DNA from: Ascochyta rabiei
Lineage: Eukaryota > Ascomycota > Dothideomycetes > Pleosporales > Didymellaceae
Length of the DNA: 64,000 nucleotides
NCBI RefSeq assembly: GCF_004011695.2
Contig: NC_082408.1
Location: 791,501 to 855,500 of the forward strand
Direction: 5' to 3'
Shown: positions 35,270-47,693 of the stretch, piece after piece
Layout of the letters: every line of letters starts with the position of its first letter
How positions within the stretch are numbered: the stretch's first letter is position 1
The notes under the pieces: model-generated
Databases searched by the model: none
Told to the model about the DNA's origin: nothing
The model's input: only the letters and a program-made list of their open reading frames with translations
Made by a program: the position numbers and the translations under genes

Positions 35270-36468
35270 ATGAGGTTCTCTACTGTCTTCACTGGAGTGC
35301 TGTTCAGTCTTGCATCTCTTAGCACTACTTATGCGGCAAAGTCGTTTTCTGGTTCGAACTTGTACTATGCGGCTGGCCTGAAAGAAGCACAACAGACTAC
35401 CCTGCTAGAAGGACTGCGGAGTGCCGGTGTCAAAGTCCTCCGCGTCTGGCTCGACGGTAAGTGGACACCAACTCAGCACCACCATTACTGACAATACCTC
35501 AAGGCCAGTCTGGAGACACAAAAGGCACGCCAATCGATGACTTTCCAGCGCTACAAGGCGATTCGCCGGACTCTTGGGACGACACCGTGCTGAACCGCCT
35601 CGACAAGTTCATGGTGAAAGCGTACAGCTACAACATCAAGCTCCTCATCTCCATCCACAGCTACAACGCTCTGGAGGGCAATAAAGACTTCTACGGCAAA
35701 TGGTACGGCACGGGCGACTTCTACACCAACAGCGAGGCCATGACCTACTTCAAAGAACGCATTGCGCACGTCCTCGCCCACGTGAATCCAGCGACGGGAA
35801 GGACATGGGCGCAGAGCTCAGAGTACATATTCGCCTTTGAAGCGCAAAACGAAGCAATGCACCCCCAGGTTCGTCACATCACCCTCAAACAACCCCCGAA
35901 AAATCTCATCCACTAACCACCTTCCGCGCAGGGAAACCCCGCAGCCCTAGCAACCTGGCAATGCACCATGGCACAAGCGCTCAAGTCTTCTCTCGGTAGC
36001 AGCAGTATCCCCGTCAGCACAGGCGGTGGCTCGTACCTGGCGACCTCACTGCTAGACGCCTACTTCACCTGTGCCGCGCTCGACATCCTGTCCATCCACG
36101 CCTACGGGCCCGGGGATTTCGAGACGTCGAAGCTGCAGACCTACGTTGCCCACGCGCAAACCGCAGGCAAAGCGCTGATCATGCAGGAATGGGGCGCGTG
36201 CTACAACGACGGTGCCAACAACAAATGCGACGGCACCACGCCCCTCGGCGTGGATGCCCGCAACGACAATATCAAAAACTGGGCCGCGCAGATCGACGCC
36301 GCGGGCATCCCGTGGTTCTACTGGCAGATTCTGCCGAACCCGGATCCGCACTTCGGATGGGATTATGAGGTGGGTATCGATGATGTTAACTGGACTGCGC
36401 TGCAGGAGGCGAGTCTTGAGGCGGGACAGGCGGACGCGGCGTTTGATTTTGAGAAGTGGTTGCTTTAA
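35270..36468 (+). CDS. Secreted glycoside hydrolase family 5 enzyme
   Basis: A retaining glycosidase; related fungal proteins are annotated as cellulase-family or mannanase-like, so the exact polysaccharide is uncertain. Exons 35270-35456, 35504-35868, 35932-36468, 362 residues; introns of 47 and 63 bp (GTAAGT...CAAG; GTTCGT...GCAG). Signal peptide 1-22 (FTGVLFSLASLSTTYA). GH5 blocks in order: GVKVLRVWLDG, KLLISIHSYNAL, the acid/base Glu179 in FEAQNEAM, DILSIHAYG, and the nucleophile Glu270 in IMQEWGAC; then GIPWFYWQILPNPDPH. No carbohydrate-binding module or anchor is seen. It is followed by T-homopolymer runs (36486-36531). Confidence 0.9.
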
Positions 36469-37514
36469 GGGAGATGGATCTTTGCCTTTTTTTTTGAGTT
36501 TTTTTTTGTGTTTTTTTTTTTTGTGTGTTTTTTGCACCCGTTTCTATAGCTTCTCTCGCAGTAAGCCGGTGAAAAGGGAGTGTAGTTCGCGACACACAGG
36601 CAAGGAATTCCGGCACGCCATTATAGATCTTACTGCTAAACCCCCCCACACAGCGTCCTCCCACAAATCAACCACCAGTCTTGGATCCAGCGAGAAGAGC
36701 AATCGAGCCACCAGGGACATCAAACATCAAGCCAAGACGAAAGAAGAAAAGCAAAGAATTCATCTCCCACTTCGCCCAGATCTTACCTTTCTTTGTATCT
36801 ATCTCAGCTCGCGCAAGAACACCGAGCACGGGTTGATAGGAGAAGAACACCACACCACACCCTGCGCCACCCTCTAGCGCTGATCTGCGCATCGCTCGTA
36901 GCTGTGCAACGTCTTGGGATTACAGTTGTCCTATTCTGCAATCTATCTATCTACGTCTCCTACCAAGGCAGAGGTCTTGTCAGGAAATTGGCTTTTGGGG
37001 ATTCAATTACTGAATCTTTGCAGTAGTATCATTTGCCCTACCGTGGAGCAGTGTTCAGCATGTTCTATCCATAGCATGAAATATAGCCCCTAGCCAGGCG
37101 GGCTGTTAGACATAGCAGATAGCAATATTACTATGTCTCAGATCCCATCGCAACCCGCCCTACTTCCAATATTGACCGGTGACCCGAAACCGGATAGTGC
37201 GAAGAAAGCTTGAAGCAACACAATCTCAATGACGAGTGGGATTTAGGACATGCGAACGTGTACGACCCTGAGATGTGACAAATGGTACAGACGAATGTGG
37301 AGCGTGGGAGACCTCAAAGGAGTTTACGAGTAGTGCCTTCTCGTTATCATGTTGCCTATCCAATACGACTACAACCAAGCGAGTGCGAAATTGAACGCGA
37401 TCCGGAATATACCAAAGCCCCAGTACATCTACTATGGAAGCATGAGCGCGATATCGATAACCTCAATCCAGTACACACACTGGTGACTCCACTCAAAACA
37501 CCTCCCGGAAGCGC
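36469..37514. other. Intergenic region with T-homopolymer runs
   Basis: About 1 kb between convergent genes (GH5 ends at 36468; the disordered-protein gene ends at 37515 on the minus strand). Three T runs at 36486-36531 follow the GH5 stop. No gene, RNA or terminator structure can be supported. Confidence 0.5.
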
Positions 37515-40500
37515 TCAGTAATCCGGTGCACAAGTGTTGCATACAAGTTCGCCCCCATGCTCAGCCGCTCTTTCAATCTCGATCGTGCCGCACGCCCTAG
37601 TTCCGGTCGTGTGACCAAAGTAATCTTCAGGGTTCCTGCTGTAGCATTCAGTGGGTCGTCCCATTGGCGCCACGGGATCAGGGAAGGGCACAGTTGCGTA
37701 CAGTGGTACACCGACATTGCCACGACCGCCGTACAGCCCATTACCTGCCTGGCGGTGGTTTCGACGTCGTGAGGGTACGGTGTTGTGACCCAGCTGACGC
37801 AAAGTACCGTAAGTGGGGACATTGCGGACGGCTGTCAGATCGACTTCCAGAGGTTGCTGCATGCCGTTGGTGTTGTTCTGTAGGGTGGCTTGGCGAGCGA
37901 TCATGTCAAATTGAGCAGCGAAGGGGCCGTTGGAAGCTCCATGGGTCGTGGCAAATGACTCTGATATCTTGTCCGGGCCTCTTGCAGACTCCTTGACATG
38001 GGCACTCTCGCTAGCGCCTGCTGTTGCCTTGTCCTCGATAGAAAGTGCTATCTCATCTCGAGCTAACAGATTCTCGGTCGGTGAACGGACAGGTGAGCGC
38101 TGCTTTTTGTGTCGAAACTTTTTTGGCGACCTGGATCTGCCGGTTGGCCAAACAGGAGGATACAGTACAGGCACCGGATACATGTGATAAAACCAAGGTA
38201 TGCCATATCCGTCCAGAGCTTGCATGTCATGCATTTTGGCAGCTTGAGTAGGCTGGTCAGCCGTATCATCCTCAACAGCTTTGAGTTCTGGAATGAACTC
38301 TGTTGCGGTGGCTCGTAGATCTGAGGTCAAGCCAGACTTCGTCGAGACCTCACTCACGGTCGCACGTTGGATGCTGGGGTTGTACTGCACGCTGCGACCT
38401 CGAACCGGGGAATCGGTTTGCATGCCACTACCCGAGCCAGGTACTGAGGCCGTGGAGCCGTCATATTCATCATCCGCATCGCTGGAGTGAAGGACACCTG
38501 GAACATGAATGTTAGCAACTAGCAAACAGAGCAAGTAAGATATTGCATACTCAAGTCCACTGGCTGTTTGCGACTGTAGATGACGACAGAGTCTGTCGAA
38601 GCAGGATCCTCAACAGTTCGAGGCGCTCTGACAGTTGATGCGCTTGTAACACGGGAAGCAGTGGACAACGTGTTACTCGAATGAGTGGGCTGATAGACTC
38701 GTTTTGTTTCCAAAGCCGTGTCTTGTCGATGCGACGTAAGTAGATCGGTATCCGAGGTCTGCGTTGTGCGCTCAGTGGTGGTGGTCGCAACGCCAACGAC
38801 GCTCGCTGGTTCACTGTAGTCACGAATTTGGCGGTCCAACAGGATGGGTGTAGAGCCTGAGCTATCAATCGTGCGAACATGACGCAGAGACTTCGCACCC
38901 GAAGCTTTCGACATGCTTGGGCGGTCTTCACCGTGTGCCCGCTTCGCAGCTTTTGGCGATTTTAGTGTTTGAGTGGATTTGGTCTGCTTTAGGCTTGAGC
39001 TGAGCGTGGGAGCACGCGCACTGCTACCTTTGGTCAACGCCATACGGGGAATGCGAGATGACTGCGACGGTGAGGCTGGACTGATGCCGTGGCGGATGCC
39101 TGAGCCTGTACTGCTTGTAGTCGACGCTAGGGTCGTAGCTGACAGCCGTTCGGCATCGAGTGTAAGATTTGAAGGCGGAATGTTGATGGTTAGTTCCGGT
39201 CTCGACGCTCGCGTTCGAAGGCCTGCATTTCCTCTTGCTGGGGTGACCTCTAGTCTGCCTTCAAGATGCTCCATCTGCCCCACATTGATATTAGCCGTGG
39301 AATCTGGGAATTCATAACATACATTGTCGTGGTAGACGTCCGTTGATGCAAAGCTGGTCTGCGACAGCGCCGGACTTCTTACCGGCGAGCCATGAGCCGT
39401 GTAAAACGAGGTGGCACCTGTAGAGGTAACACTACTGGGTGTACGTTTATGGTCAGCAGTCACATGAGAGCTCAGGTGCTTGATTCGAGGCGGCGACGAT
39501 CTCGTAGGCGATCCAGCGCTTTTCCGTAAACTTGCAACCTTTGGTGACGCAGCTGGGCTATTCCAAGGAGCTCTTGCAGGACAGGGTTGGATCTTGCTCG
39601 GACTGCGCCGAAGCGTAGAGGGCGCGATATTGGCATCGACGGCGTCGAGAGCTTCCTTTGTCAGGAAAGACACTCCTTCTGTGTTCGGCTGACCAACATC
39701 AAGTGGACCGCGCCTAAGTCGAACGGTTTTACGCTCCACAGGAGAGCCACTAGCAGGGCTCTTCGCGTCTTCGTGTGCGTCGGTTCGCTGTGCTATCAAG
39801 AAAGTGGACAAATCGGTTGCTGGCAACCACTGCGCTGGAAGAGGCTTGCGCGGGCTCGCAGATCTGACATCGTTGTATTGCAAAGACCCTCGCTCTGTGA
39901 TAATCTCGACGCTTGCTTCGGACAAGGCTTCAGTTGTCTCGGCGTCAGAATCGCTAGATTGGGCGAAAGTGCTAGGTGTTGAGGCTGTGTGGTGCTGTAT
40001 ACCTTGCGATGCGTCAGATGACTTGTGGGGGACAGGTGCTGGTGCGTACTTACTTTGATACAGATCTCGCGTAGTCAGCCTCAGCGTGCCGTCACGCGTA
40101 TCGCGGCTGTTCAATGCGTGTAAAGCTTGCACAGCTGATGTCGATGCTGCGCGCGAGGATTCACCTGATGAACTCGGGACGCCGACTTCCGGGAGCACAG
40201 AGCGGGGAGTCAAAGCCGCGCGGTGAGGTGACGGTAGTTTGGTGTCGACTGCGGTGGCACCGCAGCCAAGTGCTGTGCGAGCCTTGTAAGGTGATAAAGT
40301 TGCCATGGTGCGATGTTGTTGCTGACGATGTGAATGTGAAGCGGTAGGACTGCTCGCAGCAAACGACGTCCGCGGTTGGGACAGCGACGATGAGATGACT
40401 GGTTGAGTGTTTTGGTCGATGCCTGCGCTGGTGCTGTCCTGCGAAAGACTGTCTCTGTGCATGTCAGCGTTGGCCGATGCGTTCAGTGTTGTATACGTAC

Positions 40501-40601
40501 CGCTTAGCTAGGCCAAGTGCTTTCGCCTTGTCGCAATAGGTGATCTGGCTAAGCTCGCCGTGTTGACAAGTCGAGAAGTAGAGGTAGTGATACAAACACA
40601 T
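37515..40601 (-). CDS. Large disordered protein with a conserved Cys-containing N-terminus
   Basis: Not a recognised family. Three exons, complement(40501-40601, 38551-40454, 37515-38497), 995 residues; introns of 46 bp (GTACGT...CACAG) and 53 bp (GTATGC...CCAG) restore frame. The small first exon encodes MCLYHYLYFSTCQHGELS and then ITYCDKAKALGLAKR, a start resembling those of many ascomycete proteins with a short Cys/His N-terminal motif (Cys2, Cys12, His14, Cys23). Most of the rest is Ser/Thr/Pro-rich with SP and TP sites, low hydrophobicity and no domain; residues near 205-330 have several RRSPSK- and SPPR-type sites that could be phosphorylated. No membrane segment. Without the first exon the gene would seem to start at 40462, inside the intron. 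Confidence 0.8.
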
Positions 40602-40886
40602 AACGATAGGTAGCAGTTGTCGCTCGCGACGCGCTAGTCAGCGCTGTCAATACGGTCAGACAAGAAGGAGTCGCGTAGTTGCACGGCCGGCAGGCGCAAG
40701 ACGACGCAGGAAGGTGCGCCTTGTTCACACGTGGACAACGACGAGTTGGAAGGGCGGCAGATGAAGGAGAGTAGCTTGCACCAAAAACCAACTTGATCAA
40801 GCAAACGAATAGGAAGTGTGTTTTCAGACTTTGTAAGTGAAAGCTGGTCAGCATGCGCATGGGGTATTCAGTATCGACGCTATGTT

Positions 40887-42570
40887 CTAAAATCGCTTCT
40901 TCTTCTTGTGCTGTGCTTGCTTCTTGGCGAGCTCTCCGTTGCGACGCTTGAGTTCAGCTCTCTTTCGCTCAGCCTTCTCCTCTGGCGTCTCCTCGGGCAT
41001 CTCTTCCCTGGGCGTTGCCTCCTTTTGGATATAGGGCATGGGTGGTGGCGACGACTTTGGTGTTGGGGAGTGTGCACTTCTGAATTGAGTCGTTGTTGCT
41101 GTGGCGTCAAGTTGCGATGAAGCAGCTTCTTGGCTAGCTTTGGATTTGCCTCCAATCCTGAATGCTTTCCTAGGCTTCTTGGGCGATGTTCCAGTCTGCG
41201 ACCCGAACTGAGAAAATGGCGGTACCAAGGACTGAGTGGCTTCTACGTCTCGAGGACCCGACTCGTCCTCTTGTCGCAAAGGCTTGGGCTCGGCCTCTTT
41301 TGCTTTCCCTCCTATGCGAAAGAATCTCCCCTTGGGTCTGCTGACTGGTGGTGGAGACGTGGCCGGCTCTGATGGCGCCTTTGGCGATGGTGACTTTATG
41401 TGTTGCTGTGTCTGCCTGGGCGCGCGATTGTGGGATTGATCCTGATTCTGGTTCTGACTTCTCGATGGTACATCCAGGTCGTCATCGTCTTCGGTAGACT
41501 CATCTTCATCCATGTTCACTTTGTGCTGAGCTGAAGGAGGCATGGGCTCAGGCACTGTGGGTAGCTCTCTGCTGGGAAGATTGCGTGTCTATGGATTCAG
41601 TCAGATGTGGTAAGATATTGCCAGCTTCAGAGCTACTCACCTTGAAGTTTTCGTGTACTTCAAACTCATCTTCAGTGTCGTCGTCCACGGGGCTAGACTC
41701 GTGGCCATGCTTTGGGGGCTGGAAAACGGGCGCAGGCTCCCGGGTCCTGATCTTGATTGCAGGTTTGGCGTACGTCAGGCGACTCGGCACAGCAGACAGC
41801 CAATCTTCAGCGCCGTCTTCTGCTTCCAGGCTCGAGGGTACGTCTGGTGTGCACTGCACGAGCGCTTCCTGAAAGAGGCCTAGTGTAGTGACTTCCGAGT
41901 CGGCCAGTTGTGCTGTTTCTTCTCTCCAAACATCTTGTTGGAAGGGTCGGAGAGCGGGAAGATGCCTGGCTGCTTGCTCACGTTTGATCATCTTGCGGCC
42001 CGCTTTCAAGGCTCCTATGCTGGGAAAAGCTGCAGCAAGATCCAGATTGCTAGACTCAAACTGATCGACCATGCGGGCGATGGCCTTGTCTTTGTTTTCG
42101 ATTGTTGTGATCAGGTCATTGATGCGCTCATACTGGATGTGTGACGAGACAAGCAGTGGGAGGATCAGCTCATTCTTGAGTGTGACCGAGGAGCGCCTCT
42201 GCAGGTGGAACTTCCAGGTCAGAGAGTCAAGCGGCTCGGGCAGACGGATGGTGGTGTGCAGCGTGATTCCATCGGTGCCGTCGCGCGTGAGCAGACAGCC
42301 GGCGTCGTCTGAAGTTTCTAGCGACTTCTTGACGTTGTCGAGGAGGATGCTCAGCTGGGCGGTATCCTGTTTGCTGACCTCGATGGGCGATTGCTGGACG
42401 GTAGCTCGATGTACGATGGCTGCGAGGTCCAGCTGCTCGCTCCAGATGTTGGTCAAGCACGTGAGATGCAGCGTGTATGAGTCTGGCCCGAAGGCTGGCT
42501 TGACGAGGAGCTGAGGGATGGGCTCGCCGTCTGGCTGTGCAGAGAGCTCCAAGACGCGCCAGGAGGACAT
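40887..42570 (-). CDS. NEJ1: NEJ1/XLF non-homologous end-joining factor
   Basis: Works with Ku, DNA ligase IV and its partner in repair of double-strand breaks in the nucleus. Two exons, complement(41641-42570, 40887-41588), 543 residues; the 52-bp intron (GTGAGT...ATAG) is in phase 0. Start MSSWRVLEL at 42570 matches fungal family members; the open frame continues upstream without ATG. The XLF head (about 1-130) includes LLVKPAFGPDSYTLHL and SPIEVSKQDTAQL; LPEPLDSLTWKFHL leads into a coiled-coil (about 150-230). The C-terminal half is acidic or Pro/Ser-rich and disordered, ending in a Lys-rich tail (QAQHKKKKRF) like the Ku-binding end of XLF. It is divergent from cactin, with 495 bp and a minisatellite between. 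Confidence 0.93.
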
Positions 42571-42854
42571 GGCGGCATTCAAGACCTGACATACAGAGAG
42601 ACCAATTTCATTGCGCACATGGTCGCCTATATAGAACCAGAATCCTTACATAAGCCCACAGTGTGCTGGCGGTAGTGTGTGCTCGCGCTGTGAGTGAGCC
42701 TGGTGAGTGGGCGAGGGTGTCGAGGTGCAAGGCTGCCGAGGCGCTAGGCGGCAGGGCCGAGACGCAGGGCAGGGTTCAGGCGGCCGTGGCAGGTACGTCA
42801 CGGCGGCCAAAGAAATCGAGATCAGCGGCCGAGGGCTGACGAGGGTCTGCACTG

Positions 42855-43006
42855 CACCCAACACCCTACACAGCAACCAACACCCTACACAGCACCCAAC
42901 ACCCTACACAGCAACCAACACCCTACACAGCACCCAACACCCTACACAGCACCCAACACCCTACACAGCACCCAACACCCTACACAGCAACCAACACCCT
43001 ACACAG
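42855..43006. repeat. 19-bp minisatellite between NEJ1 and cactin
   Basis: Eight tandem copies of CA(A/C)CCAACACCCTACACAG, with A or C at the third base alternating irregularly. Degenerate ACACCCTACACAA units continue to about 43058, eight bases before the cactin start. The array lies in the shared promoter region of the two divergent genes (42571-43065). Confidence 0.93.
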
Positions 43007-43065
43007 CACCCTGTATAACGCCCTACACAACACCCTACACAACATCCTACACAACACCCTCGGCT

Positions 43066-44868
43066 ATGTCGTCACGCAATCCCCCGCCGTGGGAGCGCAA
43101 CGGCCGCGACCGTCCACCACAGCGACCGCCGCCTTCGTCCACAGTCCCCGCGAAGCGCTCGGCCGACGCGCGCACACACGACCAGGCCTCGAAGCGGTCG
43201 ACGAACGCGGCCGAAGAGGCGTGGGTGGCCGACGAGGACCGCTTCGTGCTGCAGCAGGCCAAGAAGAAGGCGGCCCTGCGCGTCAAGGGCGGGCGTGCCA
43301 AGCCCATCGACTGGCTCGCCGTCACGCTGCGCTTCATCGACCCGACCAAGTCGATGCACGACGAAGAGGTCGAGGACCATGAGCTGGACGTCGCGGACCC
43401 AGAGGGCGTGCTGGAGGGCCTCGACGCGGGCGACCTGTCGGAGCTGGAGAAGGAGATTGAGAACTACCTGACGCTCGAGACGAACCGCAGCAACAGAGAG
43501 TACTGGAGTGTGCGGCGTGCCCCCGTCCGTCTTGCCCCACCGAACACCAAGCTGACCGCCACAGGCCCTCAAGACCATCTGCAAAGACATGCGCCGCAAG
43601 TCGCGAGCATCCAACGACGCCCGCGGCACAAACTCCGTGTCGGCCGACATTGACAAGCTGCTTGCGCCCAAGACGTACGAGCAGCTCGACACGCTCGAGG
43701 CGCAGGTCAAGAAGAAGCTCGACTCGGACGAGCCCATCGACTACGACTACTGGGAGCAGCTGCTGCGGAGTCTGCGCATAGGCAAGGCCAAGGCCAAGCT
43801 GCGCCGCGTGTCGCAGGAGATCGTCAAGGAGAGGCTGCAGGCGCTGCAGAAGCAACAAGCCGCAGCAGCCACGTCGGTGCAGGAGAGGCTACACGAGAAG
43901 CTGGGCACCACATCGCCCACCGCCGTAGCCTACCACGCCTCTCTCGACCCAGAGCCGTTGCTGAAGCTGCGCACCGAGGACAAGGCCCTGGCTCAGGTCG
44001 ACGAGAAGACTTTCCTGGAGGATGTAGTGAGTGCAGCCTATCCAAGCCCTATAAACCACCCCCGCTAACATGCACCAGGCCAACGAGCGACGCAAGATAC
44101 AGAAGCTCGGCTACGTGCCGTCTCAGAACGCCGCCTCCGACCAAGCCACAGCCACAGCCACAGCCACGTCAGCCAGCAGCGGTGCCGCCACAGTCAGCGC
44201 ATCACGCTTCGCCCCCGTCGAGAAGGAGGACTACTCGCAAGCCACCATGGCCCTCTACGAACGCGAGGTGGCACGCGGCGTCGAAGAGGGCGAGGAGGTC
44301 TTCACAGCCGAGGAACAGCTCACGACGGCGCGTCCGCAGTGGGCCGGCACGTACAAGCCACGCAAGCCCCGCTACTTCAATCGTGTGCAGATGGGCTACG
44401 AGTGGAACAAGTACAATCAGACCCACTACGACCACGACAACCCCCCGCCCAAGGTCGTCCAGGGCTACAAGTTCAACATCTTCTACCCAGACCTCGTCGA
44501 CAAAGCAAAAGCGCCCACGTACAGGATCGAACGCGAGAACGGCCGCAGGCGTGGCGAATCTTTTGCACCTGCCGGCGAGGATGACACGTGCCTGATCCGT
44601 TTCATCGCCGGCCCGCCCTACGAGGACCTAGCCTTCCGCATCGTCGACAAAGAGTGGGACTACAGTGCCAAACGGGAGCGTGGCTTCAAGAGCAGTTTCG
44701 ACAAGGTGAGTGCCTGACAGCGCAGTCGTGCCACACCGTCGTCCATATGCATTGGCTAACGCAGCGCAGGGCATATTGCAGCTGCACTTTCAATTCAAAA
44801 AGGTAGTTTCCCTCCCGTACAACATCACAGCACAAGCTGACTCGCCGCAGGTCTACTATCGAAAATAG
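43066..44868 (+). CDS. Cactin homolog
   Basis: Cactins are conserved nuclear proteins tied to pre-mRNA splicing. Exons 43066-43509, 43565-44026, 44079-44705, 44770-44802 and 44851-44868, 527 residues. Donors are GTGCGG, GTGAGT, GTGAGT and GTAGTT; introns are 55, 52, 64 and 48 bp. The last two exons are tiny (33 and 18 nt) and encode GILQLHFQFKK and VYYRK, the conserved C-terminus of the family, which supports them strongly. The N-terminus is Pro/Arg-rich; the mid-cactin region lies about 50-300 (includes KPIDWLAVTLRFIDP and NREYW). The C-terminal domain (about 400-527) has YKPRKPRYFNRVQMGYEWNK, YKFNIFYPDL and WDYSAKRERGFKSSFDK. The first donor is the least certain; GTGTGC two bases earlier breaks the frame. 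Confidence 0.94.
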
Positions 44869-46263
44869 CTGGCCATTCTCCCTCTCCTTGCAAACCACAT
44901 CATTGTGCATGCGTTGCTGTGGCTGCACAGCTTCCAGGCCGTCGCGCGGACTCCTCACGCTGCAGACCGTCACTGCCTCTCATCCATTGCCAGGCAACTA
45001 CATCTGACGACCTGGTAGCGGTGTCAGTCGGTGAAGCTGTCCTACACGAGCGACCGGACCATCAGGTATCATCTGCGATGCGTACGATCCGTCCATTCCA
45101 GCGGTGTACGTGCCTTTCAAGCGGTGACGAATGCGTCAAGACTGATAGCCAATTAGAAGCATGTCATGCCGCTGCCAATTTGAGAGAGGCAATGCCAATG
45201 AAGCTTTCACCGGATCAATCCTGTGTCACGATTCTCTGTGTGATACCCACAAACGGGCTGCTGCTCCCATCTTCCAGCAGCCTCACGCCTAGCAAGATCC
45301 GCAGGGTACCTGCCTATGCATATCAGTGGCTACTGCATGCAGGTGCCTTATCCCAAGTTTGCGTGTGAGCAAGTCGAAAGCCAATGGCAATCGCTTGCTG
45401 GGAGCAATCGCAGGTTCGGAAGCACCTGACCTGCGCCGCACGAGCTGCAGAATCTACTCGCTTCCCCACTACTCGATAGCCTGTAATGGTCTCACATGTT
45501 CCAACCGCAGGCAACTGGTAGCGGGCTGAGCAGAAACTCTCCGATGAGAATGACGATTGGCCGCGATGTGTGGCCGCTGTTGACGTTACAAGCTGGTCTG
45601 GGCGCATGCATGCATCCGCGACCCAGCCCTGCTGGCTCACCCCAACCGAAGGATCATTGGCTTCCTTCGTGGGACTGCATGTCTCTGCATCTGTCACTGC
45701 GGTAGTGTGATGCGGCGTCAACTCCCGAACCGGCCCGGGAGCCATGGCCTCCACGTCTTCAACGTCCGGTACTTCACTGCTGTGCGACCATCTCTGCGTC
45801 TGCTTCCTGAGAACAACTCCATGACACACTTTGACCCCTTGTTTGCCGGTAGCCCATGCATGTCTGCAGCATCAAGCTACGCTGGCAGCCGTGGGATGAC
45901 AATGAACTTTTCAACCAATGCGCAATGCCCGTGCCTGGCTAAGCCTACAAATGTCTCGATCGTCGCTTCACTTCCATGTTCGCTGTTCTGTGGTCCTTCA
46001 GTTGATTCAATCTTTGCCAGTTCTTCCGTCTCACAACATCTCGCTGGCCAGCACATTTCGTTCATACCACACTGCCCGACTAGGCAGACAGCACAACAGC
46101 AATGCCACTTTCGCACTCCCCCCGTCTCCTGCCCGCTGCTGAGATATCTAGGGATCTCAGACTACAACAAGGCCAAAAAGACATCTTCAACACCAACCTC
46201 CCTTTCCGTACTCAAGCTTGCCCATTTCCATCTCCCTCGTCCCCCCAGCTTTGCGACAAGACC
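44869..46263. other. Intergenic region and probable long 5' leader of the forkhead gene
   Basis: 1.4 kb without a supported gene. A plus open frame is in-frame with the forkhead protein from an ATG at 46102; that extra 54-residue N-terminus looks like translated leader. Other frames are short. No RNA gene is seen. Confidence 0.5.
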
Positions 46264-47693
46264 ATGTCTACCGCCAGCCGAGCAATTGTTCCTCTCGACA
46301 ATCATCACAAGCAGCAAGCGCCCATGGCTCTCGATTATGAATCGATGCCATGGTCAGATCCACGTCGCTTTCAGCATAGCAGCCTTATTCAAGACCCTTC
46401 TGCCTTCTGTCTGCCAACTCGCTTTCTCCCAGACCCCGATTACGTTGGTTGCTCTTCGCAGTCCCAGAATGGCCTCTCACACAGCACCAACTACGGCTTC
46501 ATCTACCCAGCACACTACCCTTCCCCCAGCTATCCTCGCACGTACAACGACAGAGATTTGTCTGGACTTCCCAGCGACACGACCACGTCCTACCCGCCTG
46601 CAAGCTTCTTCCACTCCCCACCCCAAGCACATGACACGCTATCGCTTCCCGATGCCGATACCCAAGAGCTCATGCAACTCAACGATGACTACGACTTCTA
46701 CTATGCCACGCACATCAAGCACGAAGACCAGCTTGACTACAACAGCCCTTATTCGGACATGTCCCGCGCCTCAACCCCGTACTCCACCGACGAACAGCCC
46801 GTCGACAGAGAACAGCCCTACGCCCAGCTCATTTACCGTGCTCTTCATGATGCTCCCGATCACACCATGGTCCTGCGCGACATCTACGACTGGTTCCGGA
46901 GATACACCGACAAGGCTGCTCAGAGCGAGACGAAAGGATGGCAGAACAGCATCAGGCACAACCTGAGCATGAACGGCGTAAGTATCCCGTTCCGCATCAA
47001 CGAAACACTGATGACTGACGCAGACAGGCCTTCGAGAAAGTCGAATCCCCGTCCGACTCCGCCTCCAAGGGTTTCATGTGGCGCTTGACTCCCAGCGCTC
47101 TCCGTGAGGGCGTCAAGAGCACAACACGCTACCGCAGCAAAGCAAACAACAAGCGCTCCTCCCGCACTCAACCACAACCCCAGCGTCAGGCCTCCGGATC
47201 AAAAGGCGGCCAAGCAGCCCGTCGCGCAGCTAACCTACGTCGCTCGCAGCGCACACGCGACCAAAACCCACGCTCCGACCCGTACGCCGGCAGCTGGGAG
47301 GCGGAGAATGCCTACGACCCGCTCGCCCCAAGCGCCGAATCACCCTACCCGCTGAGCGGCGACGGCACCAGCGACGACACGAACCCCTTCGCCCCCTACC
47401 TCCTCAGCCACGAGCCCTTTCGCCCCATGCTTGGTCTCGCGAGCCACCTCCACTCCCCACCCCGCAGCTACACCGGCACGCCCCTTGGATACCCTCCCGC
47501 GCCCGTGACACCGCTGGGCGGCGACACAGCCTACGCCCTCGAGCAGGCACCCGGTGAGCTTCTCTTCTCTGCTTCTCCGACCCCTTCGGGCGATGGACCT
47601 GTCACGCCGCCGCAGCCGCACGGTGTGTGGGTCGAGGACGTCGCGATGGGCGTTGACGTGTTTGACGAGCAGGCATATCACGGGGGTGCGTAG
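46264..47693 (+). CDS. Forkhead transcription factor
   Basis: A nuclear winged-helix DNA-binding protein. Exons 46264-46977 and 47028-47693, 459 residues; the 50-bp intron (GTAAGT...ACAG) interrupts the forkhead domain after the recognition helix. The domain spans about residues 187-260: YAQLIYRALHD, LRDIYDWFRRYTDKA, KGWQNSIRHNLSMNG, then AFEKVE and KGFMWRLTPSAL in exon 2. The N-terminal part is Tyr/Ser/Pro-rich and the C-terminal part after a basic stretch (RRAANLRRSQRTRDQ) is Pro/Gly-rich; both look disordered and may be activation regions. The start at 46264 is preferred over 46102. A nearer CAG at 47021-47023 is a possible alternative acceptor but shifts the frame. Targets unknown. Confidence 0.92.

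Noticed and set aside
42855..43058. Telomere-like repeat (CCCTACAC units)
   Set aside because: The unit is 19 bp with ACACCCTACAC, not the CCCTAA hexamer, and it lies between two housekeeping genes.
46102..46263. Upstream in-frame start for the forkhead protein
   Set aside because: The extra 54 residues look like translated leader (Pro/Ser/Leu mix without pattern); the ATG at 46264 is preferred, though not proven.
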